64,000 nt of DNA from assembly GCA_002900995.3 (NCBI GenBank), contig CM035305.1:1856812-1920811 (forward strand), in the 5' to 3' direction. The notes beneath the pieces were generated by a model. That model saw only the letters and a program-made list of their open reading frames with translations. It ran no database searches and was not told where the DNA came from. This stretch comes from Ganoderma boninense. Lineage: Eukaryota; Basidiomycota; Agaricomycetes; Polyporales; Polyporaceae. The translations under genes and the position numbers were made by a program. Shown here one piece after another: positions 9,704 to 22,022 of the stretch (positions are counted from its first letter, which is position 1; each line of letters opens with the position of its first letter).

Positions 9704-12700
9704 TCACCGCCCGTTGAAGCGATCCGAACCGTACAGCAGCTCGTTGAACAACCCGCTCGCACTCTTCTCGTTCCTAAGTTGGAGCATGTACACGACGCCC
9801 GTACGCATGCCCTTGTCGCTCAGCTCAATCGCCACGCCCGTCTTGCCCACGCGCTCGACGCCATCAGTGAGCACGATCGTCGAGATCAGCATCGACTTGT
9901 GCTTATCGTCAGCCTCGACGACGAGCTGTTTCACGTTCGTCGGGTCCTCGCGGTACAGCTTGAGCCGGGCGCTTCCCAGCGACTTCCATTGCGCGTGGTG
10001 CTGCTTGAGGAACACCTTGCACTTCATCTGCGCTGTCACAGTCGAGGTCACGGGTCCCAAGTTACGCGGCGCTTCCACCGGCGACCCAGGAGGGCTCGGA
10101 TCTTCGATGGAGAACGAACCGGCCGTCGAGACTGAGCGCATGCTCATCTGCGCGGATGGCAAGAGTGCACGGGGCTGTGGTGCCTGCAAGCCGCCGCCTA
10201 CCATGTTTGGCAGAGAGCTCGACGACCCGCTGCGCTGCAGAAAGCCTGGCATTGGGGGAGGGAGGTCTCCAGGGTAGCCTCCCATCATTTGCGGCGGGCC
10301 GCCATTTGGCGGAAGGCGGGCACCATTTGGGCCTGCATTCAGCGCAGATGTGGACGGCATCTTGCGCAAGCCGTCCATCTGAGGTTCAGATGGCGGTCGT
10401 GAAGGCGGGTAGGTTCCACCAGGCGCTGGTCCTGGGCCCATCCCAGGGCGAGGAGGCAGACCCCCCATTGCCATTGGGGGACCCTGCCGAGGTGGTGGAG
10501 CGCCGATTCCCTGGTATGATTGGCCGACTTGGGGAGGGCCACTCGTCAAACTAGGCTGACGCGCAGGTGGCATGCCGTTATGTGGGGGAGGGGAATTGTG
10601 TGGGGGAGGACCATGTCCGAAGCTTGGATTGCGATGCGGACCGGGGCCGCCGGGAGGAACGTACGCGCCTGGAGGTGGAGGAGGCGGAGGCTGACGACCC
10701 ATAGGTCCTGCATGACCGTTCTGGAATGGAGGTATATGTTGACCAGGGCCGAACGATTGAGGAGGCATGTGCTGCCCTGGGCCGAACGACGGGGGAGACA
10801 TAACCCGATCAGGACCGAAATTGGGCCCCGGTCCTCCAAATGCTCCTGGCGGCATAATTTGTCCGGGACCAAAGACATTAGGACCAAGTGCCGCGGGAGG
10901 GCCGCGGGGCGGGAAACCCTGTTGTTGAGGTCCGACCGGAGACGCTGAGCGTGGAGGGCCCATATTCATTCTTGACAAATCGCTCGACAGAGCCGCATCG
11001 GCGAGGGCAGTTTGGGCAGAAGCAACCCGCGACGAAGGTTCATTGGATCTCCGAGAGTGGTTGCTGGCCGGTGACAATGCCCGAGGAGGACTCATGCCAC
11101 CACTGAAGCGCTCCGGCGATGGGATGCCATCCATGGAAGGTGGATGGCTGCGGTCTTGTGGTAAAGATGACTGAGAAACGTTACTGCTGGCGTTTCCAGG
11201 AAGAGATGGCAGTGCCGGCACAGGAGGAGGGGGATTCTTGGAGGATGGGAAGACTGAAATATTATTTGGGTCAGCTTGCTTGTACTGGTGTGTCGATTGT
11301 ACCACTCACGCATAGACGCCGTTTCTATACATTCCTTGAAATCTGCAATAAGGCGATCGCGAGAGGCCGTAGAGTCGGTCCTTAAGAGTAAGGTTTCCTT
11401 TCGTAGAATGGTGACTGATAGGGTGAAGTCTCCACGTCCTTCGGGTGAGCGAAGGTCTAATACGCATAAACTCAGAGCTTACCATCTACGGGCGCCACAC
11501 GCAGGTGCTTGCCTGCTAGGGGCGGGTATAACAACCACATATCTGGACCGTTGGGTCCAGCAACCTCTTGCTCCTTCGGCGACATCTTCTCACATACCAA
11601 CATCAAATCAGTCAATAGGAAGATATGACCGCGCTCTTGAACCACTTCCACGCCAGTGGCACGCGGGATGAAGGAAATAACCACAGAAGTAGAGCAGCAC
11701 AGCTCTCGGGTATAGTGTAGGTTTGGGGGCGCAATTTGCAAACGTACTTGCTGTGAAGCGGAAGCATTGCGCATGAGCAAAAGCCTCGACATACGATCGA
11801 GGGTCAAACCAACCTTCGGCTTCATGGTGAAAATATCTAGTGTGCGGTCCGTTGAAAGCCTCCGCTCAAGGTCAGTAATTGGCATTGACAATGTGGAAGT
11901 CGATGTCCGACTGTCCGTCGTAGGTGCGGTGTCCTCCGATCGTCGGCCACTGTGATGCACAGCACGTCAGCATGATCTTCAGAGATCGTCACAGAGAAAA
12001 GGTGTTAAGCACCTGCTCGAAAGACTCCCACTTCCTCGCGTAGAATCACTAGCGCGTTGCGATGGAGATGTCGGACCCGAATCTGAAGGGTGTGGTTGCA
12101 GCTCCAATGTGCTTTGCCGAGCACGCATGTCGATCACGACTTCGTCCTCCGTCTCTATTGGTAGCGAGACCTCCTCTGTCGGCGCAGTGCCACCACCGAC
12201 ACGCACCTCTGAACGGCTGTCGATGGTGGCCAATAGCTGATCCAACTTCTCCAAAGCCCCAGTGAGCATACGGTGGTCGCTCCTGCCCGGAGCTGTGCTC
12301 TTGAGCAACCTGTTATAGAGCTTCTTGTAGTACTTGATGCGGCTCTTGGGAAGCACGAAAAGCTCATCAAGGGTCCATATAGGCGGCACGGCTGGGTGCG
12401 CCGGGGAAGATGGCGGCAACGGTGGGGGGCAGGAAGAGGAAAACATGGCGAGAACAGTCAGGACGCGGGGATTGGCTTGAACGGGCTCCCATGTGTCGAA
12501 TCCCAAACAGTACTTGATGGAGTAGTTGGTGTATGGACCCTCTAAATCGTCGATCTGCACGCCGCCAGTCATGAGGAATGGAAGTCGGGTGCTATGAAGA
12601 ACACGCTCACCCATTGCATTAGTAAATCACCAAGACCCTTTGGGTTGGTCCCGATCCCTTTGAGTTTCTGATGGGCACGGATGAGGAGGGAGGAGGGTTG

Positions 12701-13331
12701 GGAAAGAGAAGATGGGACGCACGGCAAGCAGCGAACGGTTAGCCTTGTAAATGCTCTCTATGCTCCGAAACATGGTATCCAATTCGGGGGGCGGAAGGTT
12801 CGATCGCGACCACGCCGCTGCGACTTTCTGAAATCGTGAAAAGAATATTGATTACTTTTTAGAGAGGATTGGAGGGTCTTAAAGTGAAGGACTAACGCGG
12901 ATGACACCTGCAAGCTGGTCCACATACACCTTCTCGGTATCAATGAGGTCAGTCAGTGGATTGGACTTCTTGGCCTTGTCCCCACTGGACCCCGATGGCG
13001 AGTGTTGCATCTCCCCAGGCAGCGGAGTGACAGGCGTAAGAGGGGCAGAGCCGAGAGCTTTGGGACATAACACTCAGGGAGGGGAGGAGAGAAAGCGTGG
13101 GGTGGAAACACATACACAAGTCCGCTGTCCCGAGCGACGCTTTCACATCGATGGGAGCCAAAGTTTTGTGTGGGACATGAGAAGGCTGTTCTAGCGCGGC
13201 ATCATGGACAATCTTGGGCGGTGGTGGTGGAACGGATGAAAAGTCATCAAAGTCGAGCGGGGGGATGGACGGCAGCTTCTCGCCTTTCGCGGGTGGGAGG
13301 GGCTTGGCGGCGATGTCGGAGAGGGCCATGA
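9704..13331 (-). CDS. RhoGEF with DH and PH domains, proline-rich linker and C-terminal PH-like domain
   Basis: Guanine-nucleotide exchange factor for a Rho-family GTPase. The N-terminus (MALSDIAAKPLPP at 13331) is Pro-rich. The DH domain begins with NPLTDLIDTEKVYVDQL and contains LPFLMTGGVQIDDLEGPYTNY, followed by IDDLEGPY and KYYKKLYNRLLKSTAPGRSDHRML. The PH part contains RTLDIFTMKPKVGLTLDRM, ISFIPRATGVEV and GHIFLLTDLMLVCEKM. A roughly 300-residue linker rich in Pro, Gly and Met follows (repeated FGPGQ and PPSFGPG units). The last 120 residues form a folded-looking domain beginning TAQMKCKVFLKQHHAQW and ending LLYGSDRFNGR, probably PH- or Ran-binding-like. Several short introns. An alternative in-frame start at 13623 would nearly abut the divergent gene, so the inner Met is preferred. 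Its substrate is unknown; Rac1 3 kb away is a candidate. Confidence 0.85.
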
Positions 13332-13742
13332 GGGAGGGGTGTGTAGGGTGGAGTAGAGAAGGAACGTGGGGCCGCAGAGGGGGGTGGACGGAGAACTGAG
13401 GAGAGGTGGCAAGGTCGTGAAGAGCGGATGTCGTGAACGCTGTGGGAGGGGGGGAGAGGGTCGTGTCCCTGGCGGCGGGCGGCTCGAGCGCGCTGTTTGG
13501 GCAGCGCGGTCGGGTGTCTCCTAACCCTTCCTCGTCTGTCACGTCCACGTTCCTGGCGCACGCCCAGCCCCTCACGTGCTCCGACGCGGTCCAATCCCCG
13601 AGCCCAAAGCCCCGACGCGCCAACGACGCGCGTCACAGTCCTGCCACTCTCTCCACGCCCCGCGCCCCATCCGAGCCCTTGCCTGCTCCGTCGCCGACCC
13701 GTCCTCCGCCTCGACGGTCTGGTCGCAAGAAGAGAGCAGAGC

Positions 13743-14643
13743 ATGTCCCTTGCGAAGAGCTGGTTCGACAACGCGTTCCCCTCCCGCCCACGCGCAGAAC
13801 AGCTTCTTCGCCCAGACCTCGAGTCCGGTCTCTTGTCCCAGCACGACTTCGACCTCGCCGTCGCCTTCCTCCCCGGTTATCACCGCTACCTTCCAGTATG
13901 TCCCTCCCCCTACCAGGCACGATCACACATTCAGCGCACATGCAAACCTGCCCCTAGTACGTACATACCGCTCTCTGGGGTGCCACTGCCGGCCTTGCCC
14001 TCTCCCGGTTCAAGTCGAGAGTCCGATTTCCGACAACCATAGTCGGCGTTTCTGCCGTCTCCGGCTACGGCTTTGGCCTCCTCCATTACTTCCGCCAGCA
14101 CAGGAGGTTCGCACAACAACTCGATGACCGGCAAGCATTCCTCCTGGTCCTTGAGAATGTGAACAAGCGGCTTGGAAACCAGGGCTCTTTATTCCCCAAG
14201 CTCGAAGAGCAAAAGATGTTCGAAGCCATCATGAAGCGTAAACAGGAGAACGGTGAAGTCCTTTCCCCTGACGTAGACTTCATTCCCGACTCGACAGACA
14301 GCGGAGCGCTGTCATCAGCTGCACGCTTACAGTCAGCCAGAGGTAAGACCATCTTCCCATCATCAATACATCACTGACTGCTGCCTTGTATCCAGTTCAA
14401 GAGGGCTCCTCCGACAGACTGAAGAGCACCTGGGAGGCGATCCGTGAGGCAAATGCACAGAACGCTGGGAGGCATTCGTCATGGGACGAGCTCCGCCAGC
14501 GACATGAGCGTCAGCGCGTCTCTGAATCGGGGAGAATTCCCGTCCAGCAGCACTCACCGTCTGAAATTGAGGACCCCCGAGCGAAGGCACAGGCTGAGTT
14601 TGATGCCATCCTCGAGGCAGAGCGGAAGGCAGCCAGGGGTTGA
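13743..14643 (+). CDS. Conserved-looking small membrane protein of unknown function
   Basis: Not recognised. It begins MSLAKSWFDNAFPSRPRAEQ, followed by LLSQHDFDLAVAFLPGYHRYLP. After a 60-70 bp intron the next exon gives YVHTALWGATAGLALSRFK and TTIVGVSAVSGYGFGLLHYF, two hydrophobic helices that look like a membrane hairpin. The rest is hydrophilic, helical and charged: QQLDDRQAFLLVLENVNKR, KLEEQKMFEAIMKRKQENG, then SSDRLKSTWEAIREANAQ and AQAEFDAILEAERKAARG before the stop. Two introns. The size (about 240 residues) and one hairpin near the N-terminus suit a mitochondrial or ER membrane protein, but this is inference. It is divergent from the RhoGEF, sharing a 410-bp promoter region. Confidence 0.75.
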
Positions 14644-15585
14644 GTCTGGTTCGTTCGCGACCACGCACATATGCGAAGAACACTGTACGTGACTCACGGT
14701 GTCATTCCCGTGCACATTTGGCAGGATGGATTCTACATTGACACGTTCCTACCAGGCGGATCACTTGAACTGTAGCATAGAAACATGGATACCTGGGTAC
14801 CGCAGACTCTTCTCGGCCGGGTTCATCATGACAGTTTGGCACGCCGACACGTGTTCAAACTTCAGCAAGACACATTCCGCGTTCCAAGGTCTTTCTTCCA
14901 CAAGCGTGCGCTTCACATACACATCGGCCCTCGGGTGATGGACTCTACGTCCTCATATTCCGAAGATATCCGCTTGTCATCAGTGCGCTCATCAAAGATG
15001 CGCATGGCCCTTTCTGGTCCCTCTCGTAAAGTAATCTGGTGTGAGATGACGCATACTTCTAGCGATGGTGGCCAACAATTTTGCCGGCGCCGTTATTGTG
15101 TTCTGGTCAACTCGACTATTCTATGAAGCGGTTGTGCCCCAAAGTTCGCTGCAGAGTAGCCAATTTTTTCTTCTGATGGAGTCGGCTCAAATGATCCATG
15201 TGCAAATCACGATTATGATTCTATCCTGTAAAGCTTGCCACGATCACAGGTTCATCGCATGCAGACGGTTATACCGAGTTTCCAAGGCTTTACCGCTGGC
15301 TAGTCAAAGAATCATCGCTCAAGATCATCTGGTACGCTGTTTTCCACAACAGCATTGCCATTGAATGTGTTCCCCCATCTCCGTCGGCGGGCTTCTGCAG
15401 ATGATCCAACGGGAGGATCGCCGGTTCCCTGGTAAGGCGTTTGCGCAGTGATGAGATCATAACCCTAATCCAGGGTCACCATCTGGAGCTTATCTGGTTG
15501 ATTTAGGCGATCACAGACGCTTGCTGCAGCAAGCTCAAGCCTGCGTCTTCCCTCTACCTCAACCAGAACTTACTCGCAAACACCG
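14644..15585. other. Intergenic, no gene resolved
   Basis: About 940 bp with only short frames. One minus-strand stretch (about 14790-14935) reads like protein (LKFEHVSACQTVMMN, then KSLRYPG), but it is closed by stops and could not be extended by plausible splicing, so it may be chance or a remnant. The last 80 bp are the leader of the next gene. Confidence 0.4.
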
Positions 15586-16843
15586 ATGGGCTGGCAAAAG
15601 ACGTTTACGCTGGCACGCAGGAGCAAAGGATGCCACCTCGTGACGGACGAGGTGGTGGGCCAGATCGAAACGGGGTTGCGAGGCGTCCAGGTTATCATCA
15701 GTTTTCTGTCCGTCTCTGTGGTAACTGTGTCGGCGCCGCGGCGATATGTTGTCCAAAAGCTTGCCCGCTCCCTAGGCCTCAGCCTTTTCCAACTCGCGAC
15801 CTTGGGTCGCTGTTGATGACGAGCCGAGGTGTCGCGGGTTGGAAGAGGGCTCGCTGGATCTCCGTCGCCGCGAACGACGGCGACACAGAACGTCCACGAT
15901 TGAACCTTGCTGACGTTGCCGCCTCTAGGTTGGGGTTCTATACCTGTTCATGTATGTGTGTCCATTTCTCACAACCGGATCCCGCAAAACCTTCCGCTGC
16001 TCGGAGAGGTACACCAGTCGCACACGCCGCTGACGCGACGGCAACGTTGCAGCCAACACACCTCTGCAGCGCTCACCATCAACGAAAACTTTGACTCTGG
16101 TGAGTGAATCGTAGGCGCAATTCCCGCCGCTTATCGACCAAACAGCTGACATCCATGATCCTACCCTTGAAACGCAGATGTTCGGCGAGGTGGGCGATCC
16201 TTTCGTTATGCCCCGCTGTGGGTGCAGTGTTGCTGAATCCGGAGCAATGGCGGTCGGGTCTCGTCCCGCAGACATGGACATGGCATTAGACAACATCGTG
16301 CCCGAGAGCTTGAACTGGCGGCACACGGACGAGGGTCCCGAGTGAGTGATCACAAGTGCCTCGACGGTGAAAGAATTGTCCTCACCGTCTGTTGACTCAT
16401 CCGCCGTTTAATCACACAGCGACTCGTGGGTGGCTAGCAGCTTTATCAAATGAACCCACTGACATTCGACAATCGGATTGATATTGTTGTGTCCTACGAA
16501 CGCTTCAGTGTGTCGCACACGAAAACCTCGCTCATCGGGACGTCGATCTGCGTGCCGATTACGGATGGCCGTCTGAACTTGGGCACATGGCAAGGTGCGC
16601 CCGGCTCCAGATGTCTGGGGTAATCCCGCCGATGCTCATGAACGCGATTCCCCGCGCTCTCGGCGTTTCCATCCTCCGTGGATGAATGTTGCCGATCGAC
16701 CGTTTGGTTTACCATTCATGGATCCACATCGGGACCGCTGCCATACTTCAGGGATTTATTTGACCGAGTTCCGACATGCGCCACACTCACGGCGCATTGT
16801 CGCGACAATTTTGTCAGTGCCTTCCTCCCATATGGGATCATGA
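15586..16843 (+). CDS. YjbQ/UPF0047 family protein, eight exons with microexons
   Basis: Family of roughly 140-residue trimeric beta proteins, conserved from bacteria (YjbQ) to fungi. Bacterial YjbQ has weak thiamine-phosphate synthase activity and the physiological role is unsettled. Spliced exons: 15586-15690 MGWQKTFTLARRSKGCHLVT...GVQ; 15929-15951 VGVLYLF; 16053-16099 QHTSAALTINENFDS; 16178-16189 DVRR (12 nt); 16272-16341 DMDMALDNIVPESLNWRHTD then EGP; 16420-16425 (6 nt, completes DDS); 16509-16594 VSHTKTSLIGTSICVPITDG, RLNLGTWQ; 16752-16843 GIYLTEFRHAPHSRRIVATI and stop. All junctions keep phase and all introns are GT-AG. The motifs HTSAALTINEN, HTDEGPDD, GRLNLGTWQGIYLTEFR are diagnostic. 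Length is normal. The coding sequence looks intact, so the gene is probably functional despite its fragmented structure. Confidence 0.92.
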
Positions 16844-17000
16844 CATAGCTCTACTAACGCCCTTGTTCTTGCTTTGCCAGGTCGTGAACAAATGTCACTG
16901 TGAACACGGTGTATATGATATGCGATGTGCCCTGTAAGAAATACAATAAGTGGTCCAGGATTACCGGAAGCGACGGGACATGTCGTTGAAGGAGACGCTC

Positions 17001-17847
17001 TCAGAGCCAGAACGCGATCTTCCGAAAATAAGGCCAGTTCCATGCGTGCGGGACCACACTGATTGCCTTCGCTTTCCCACGAGCCAGCATTTCCACTGCA
17101 TTCATCTGGATTGGAGTGCCATTGAAAGACGGCTTCAGTGCATGCGGGATCGCGGTTTCAGCATGCGGAAGGCGGAGGCTGTGGCCGAAAGCCGATCCTC
17201 CATCTGAATAGGATATGATGATGTGTGCCTTCATGTAGGGGTGCAGAACAAGGTACACGTTCGATACAACGAGGCTTGTCGAGTTTGGGAGTCCGCCCTG
17301 GAAGGGGCGACGCGTCCCGCGGAGGTTGCGGCACAGCTGAGTTCGGGACGAAGGGAGGTTCTATGAGCACGAGATGAGGCGGAGGATCCCTAGCCCTGTA
17401 CCGACATATTGGAAAACGGCAACAGGCGGAAGTGACTCCTTGACGATCCCATGGTTTCCAGATGGTCGTACCCTCGCAGTTATCTCGAGAGTGTAGCCTG
17501 GCAACCCATATAGAGGCCCGAAAGACTGGGTCTGAATGGTGAAGTCAGGCGTTCGATGCCGCCTTTCGATGCCGGCTGCTTTGGCTGGCGCGGCCCATGA
17601 CTCGGGGGTGGACGAAGGATTGGTGGATGGTTCGCCGTGGAATCGGAATGACAGCGACCCGGAAGCGGGCTGGGAATGGGAGGACGAATTGGCCCCGCAG
17701 AGGGATTGCCGGATCGGGGTGCTGATCAAGCGGGGAGGGCGCACATGGCTCGTTGATAGGAAGCCGCAGCGACGAGTCCAGGCGACGGGTCGCGGACTGG
17801 GGGGCAGGGGCAGTATATGGCGGTGTGCCGGGCTCTTCTGAACTCAA
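17001..17847 (-). CDS. Unresolved gene, possibly arrestin-like
   Basis: Low-confidence model. The first exon would begin MSSEEPGTPPYTAPAPQS at 17847. A following frame contains PDFTIQTQSFGPLYGLPGYT and LEITARVRPSG, then ESLPPVAVFQYVG. The pattern of a beta strand, a Gly-Leu-Pro-Gly-Tyr turn and a strand ending before a Pro-rich segment recalls the N-terminal domain of fungal arrestin-like proteins. The next probable segment, RARDPPPHLVLIEPPFVPNS, is in another frame, and a later one, SLVVSNVYLVLHPYMKAHII, in a third, so splicing could not be settled. Alternatives are a decayed gene or one affected by single-base indels. The end coordinate is the stop of the last open frame. Confidence 0.3.
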
Positions 17848-18422
17848 CTCTCTTGCGCCGCCTCCACACGCTCTGCCTTACCACGCCCGTCCCAGCAAGA
17901 GGCTAGGGCTCTGCTGCGCCACCCCTCGTCATTTTGACAGCCCCCCGGTTCGGCAAGAAACGCTCATCGCTCAGTGTCCCCGATATCCTCCACAGCACTC
18001 CTCGCCTGATCCCCGGACTCTAAAGCCCGGAAGGCCACTTGGCGACAGCTTGTGCTGACCCCGTGCGGACCCGGCAGTGGACTCGACGGTGGGCTCCAGA
18101 CTACTGTGTGGGTTCCCAGGCGAGCGGAAGACTGTGACGAGGACAGGCCATCAAAAACGCATCCTGCTGCATCTACATTTCCGTGCGTGGAGAAAAGGAT
18201 CGGACGTCGACGAGCGCTGTCTTAGGCTCTGGGTGCGCACACCGGCGGGATCCCCTTCTCGCCAGTTCCCGACCGCGCTTCTCTATTCCCACCACCCACT
18301 CTTATATACGCTAGCGCGGAAAATCACCCAAGCCCCCATCCGTCCAGCTTGCGATTCCAGTCTCGTCCGCCCCCCTCTCCTTCACTCGCGCTGCCCGAGC
18401 TCGCGGCACCTCGCACCACGCC
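17848..18422. promoter_or_regulatory. Divergent upstream region before the Zn2Cys6 gene
   Basis: GC- and CT-rich, with a TATA-like tatatacgct at about 18303-18312, roughly 115 bp before the start at 18423, followed by long pyrimidine tracts typical of fungal core promoters. No coding signal. Confidence 0.45.
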
Positions 18423-21299
18423 ATGCCCAAGGCGCCCACAACCTCCGCGCGCCCAGCTCTCCGCAGGAACCAGGTCCGTTTCCTCCATCCCGCTCTCTCT
18501 CCCGCCACCTAACCATCCCCCTCCACGTCGCGCCCCCATTAGGCCTGTCTCTCCTGCAGGAAGAGGAAACTCGTATGTGCACGTCCCTCGCGTCCCGCAC
18601 GCCTCTGCTAATATTCTCCGCGAATCCGTAGAAATGCGACGCGGCCCGACCCCATTGCGGGACTTGCGTTAAGTGCGTCCGCAGGCATTAGGTTTCAGTG
18701 TTCATGTGCTCATCGAAGGCGCTAGGCAATGGCAGTCTCTGATCAGCGTCCCACCCCCCGTCGGTTACGCGTACGTCCCTTCTCGCTCCCGACGCCCCTA
18801 CCCTCATGACCGTACTCGTAGCCATCCGACCGAACCACAATGCTCCTACGATCCCGTCGAGGGCCTCCCCATCGCGTCCAACGTCGACCCCTCAGAGCGC
18901 ATACGGATGCTCGAGGATCAAATAAGTGCGTCCGTCCCCCGCCGCTATCTGTTCGTCGCACGGCATCTGACCTGAGGTGCGCAGTACAACTCAAGTCTCA
19001 ATTGAACGAACAGCGGAATTTCAACTCTCGTTCTGTGTCGCCCTCACGACACCCTCAAATCCGCAATGGCAACCAGTTCGCTTCGAGCTCGTCGCACGGT
19101 GGTCAGTCCGGGAACGGTAGCCCAAACGGCGGCGGGATCATCCTTCCTCATGCCTCTCTAGAAGTGCTCCAAGAGCTCTCCCCAGGTAGCAGTGACACCC
19201 ATCCCAGGGGCTCAACAGGCAGCCCAGAGCTTAGACAAGTCAACCACCACCCACCGCGCACTGTACCGGATCCATTCATGGATGTCCTATTCTCTGGATG
19301 GGATCCTGATCTTCCCGACCCGGACACTCTTGACCACTAGTATGTTCACAGCAAGCGTAACCGTTAGCGACAATCTAACAAGCTCGGAATAGCATTGACA
19401 TCTTCTTCAAGTGTGATCCTTGCGGTTCGCGCGTCCTTCATCGGCCTTCGTTCCTCGCGTCAATGCATCTACACCCGAAGGATGACAACTACCCACACCC
19501 TGCTATCTTGCATGCAATAGTGCGTCCGTCACACCAACCTCTGCTTGATTTCTCAATAAGGGGCTAACGACAAATCTGTTGCAGTGCGCTTCTGCTTCCC
19601 GGTGGACGTCACAAGACATAGCACTATTGCCTGACGGCACCCGACGTGACAAGTTTGCGGAGCTACACGTCAGCAAAACCAGAGCGTACATCGACCGAAC
19701 GATGGCAACGGGCGTGGACATCTTCCCTGTCATGCAAGCATGCATCATTCTATCTTGGTACTTCTACCAGGAGGGCCGATGGGTGGAGGTGTGGATTTTC
19801 GCCGGCTTCCAGACGCGAGCAGCCGTGCCGTTACGTCTCAACTATCCTGGCACGTTCTCCGCGATCGGGGCCGCTTCTCCAGGTGCGTATCTGGCGCCGC
19901 CCCGAGACTTCAAAGACCTCGAGTCCAGGAGGCGAACTTGGTGGATGACAATCATGTTTGACCGCATTGCATCCGTTGGCGGATGGGTGCATGGGGTGGA
20001 CGAACGTGACATTGGCACGGAGTTGCCTCTCACTCGTGTGGACTTTGAGATGGATGTAAGCATTTTGTCTTGCCATCGATTGACGCAGCTCAACGTCTTT
20101 TGCCAGGCAAACGTTCCCCATAACCCGCAGGATCTGTTTTCAGAGGCCTTGTTTACTCAACATCCGGCCCAATACACCGACTCCTTTATCTTATTCCTCA
20201 AGGCTGTCATGATGTTCGGGAGAGTAACCGATTACAACACGCGCAGCAACCTACGTGCCAGCGCACCTCCCTCTAAGAACCAGAACCCCTTCGCGCTACC
20301 CGGATTCGAGGATCTGGACCGAATAGTGGGGCAAGACTTCCTCCAGAGTTTCCCGCAGGAGTACAAGCACCTCGGTGTTACTGACGACGGCAGCTCACTC
20401 GATACGGATCTCTACATGGCGCATGTCGTTCCCCACGCGTAAGTCGTTGATCTCCACTGAGGTACTATAATGCCCCCTGAACGCCGTGCTTTCTAGTGCG
20501 ACCATCACACTTCACAATCCGTATCTCAACTTCTCGGACCCGCGGAGTGTTTCAACCACCCGATGTGTCGGCGCGACTCGCGCAATCCTGGCGGCATACT
20601 ACCGATTGTCAGAAACCTCACTCGATATCACCCGACTACATCCGTTCGTTACCGTAAGTATCCACATTTTAGCCGCTCTATTATCAGCCGGCTCATGTTT
20701 CGCGGTCTAGATTTGCTGGTACCTCGCAGCTGTCGTCCAAACTCAGCTGTGCAAATACTTCATCGAGATCGGCGACACTGCGCGGGAGCAGACTGTATGG
20801 GGAGAAATCAATGCGCTTCGGTGCGTCTTTTCCTGTTCGCTTGAGCGTGTTCCACAGACTCACGAGGCGCCACACTCAGGTTCGCAATGCTCACGTACGG
20901 CGGCCGTTCGCCCATTGGCAGTAAGTGCTGCTTACGCCTCCACGGTAGCCGCAGGTTGACATTTTGCAAATCCTAAAAGCCCGACAAGAGAGGCTTCTGC
21001 AGGGCCTTATGACGGAGATCGTCCGGATGACGAGCCAGATGCAGCCCCTCGAGGTTGGGGTCCCGCTCTACCCCTTCTCTCATGCGGGCGTGTTCTCCAA
21101 GGGAACCATGGCGCCAGACCCCACCGCTGCCCCGCTGCCGGACAGCACGCAGTACCCGGAGGCGGCCGATTCCCCGACGGGCATACTCACTGGGAACATC
21201 ACTTCGGCGTCTTCACCATCGTCGCTTGCGAGCTGGACGTCCCCGACGATCAGGTCTCGGCCGTACTCACACTCGGCCTCGACAGGGTTCCCGCAATGA
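18423..21299 (+). CDS. Zn2Cys6 transcription factor with fungal-specific regulatory domain
   Basis: Nuclear DNA-binding regulator. Start MPKAPTTSARPALRRNQ. A short exon supplies ACLSCRKRKL and the next KCDAARPHCGTC, which together make the first five cysteines of a Zn2Cys6 cluster; the sixth is in QCSYDPVEGLPIASN after another intron. The dimerisation helix follows (PSERIRMLEDQI, LKSQLNEQ). A Ser/Gly/Asn-rich linker leads to the fungal_trans domain (PF04082 type): YIDIFFKCDPCGSRVLHRPS, HAICASASRW, GVDIFPVMQACIILSWYFYQ, GRWVEVWIFAGFQTRAAVPL, DLESRRRTWWMTIMFDRIA. The C-terminus is rich in Ser, Pro and Thr. About a dozen introns. Target genes cannot be told from the sequence. The intron after CGTC is the least certain junction. 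Confidence 0.93.
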
Positions 21300-22022
21300 C
21301 GTCGCTCGCTCCGCCTCTTCTTTCTCCTCTGAATCCCCTCTCTTCTCCCTGGAACCTGAACCCTTCACCTTGCATCTCGTGGACTGGGCTCGCTCTGGAG
21401 CAGGTGGATCGCGCCTGTGATCGGGCATGGGTCGCGGCGCGACGCATGTGGGGATGTGTGCGTGGTTGTGGATCCGCGATGGACGGACAGTTGTGTGGGT
21501 GCCGCGGACTTCTTTTTTGTTTCTGTGTTGCAATTGTACAACTAGAACTGTGCTCATTGCTACTTGCTATCATTTCACCCGTGTATTTCTTTCTTTCGTG
21601 TTCATCGGCTTCTTTGCTACCTCAGGCTCTTGCCGCGGCGCATGGCGTAGGCTGTTTCGTGGCTGGCGGAATGGTTTTGCATTAGTATGTATAGCGATAA
21701 CGGAATGTATCTAGGTATAGAGTACGGACAGAATTTTGCTTCGGTAGAACTCATTCCATCTCTATCGTGGTCTAAATAGACAGATTCGGAGATATCTGTC
21801 GTGCTCATGTGAGACCCAAGTCAGACGCGGTTACGAGGTGTGCCACCGTTAAAACAATTCCATGTCTCGACCGCTCGGTCACACGATAGCATCCGGCAAA
21901 GTGGCACAAATGAACGCATGAAATTCCACGAATACACTGCAACGGCTATGTACAGACAAACACGGCGATACGATACGACCAAGTCCCCAAAGCTCGTCCA
22001 TCCTCCCAGCCACGTCACCGGC
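21300..22022. other. Convergent 3' flanks
   Basis: About 720 bp between the stops of the transcription factor and the CPSF30 gene. Neither strand offers a recognisable protein. The region 21500-21800 is T-rich on the plus strand and suits a 3' untranslated region. Confidence 0.5.

Noticed and set aside
14785..15126. Protein-like stretches on both strands after the small membrane protein gene
   Set aside because: Each is interrupted after about 50 codons and no splice pattern links them; no family recognised.
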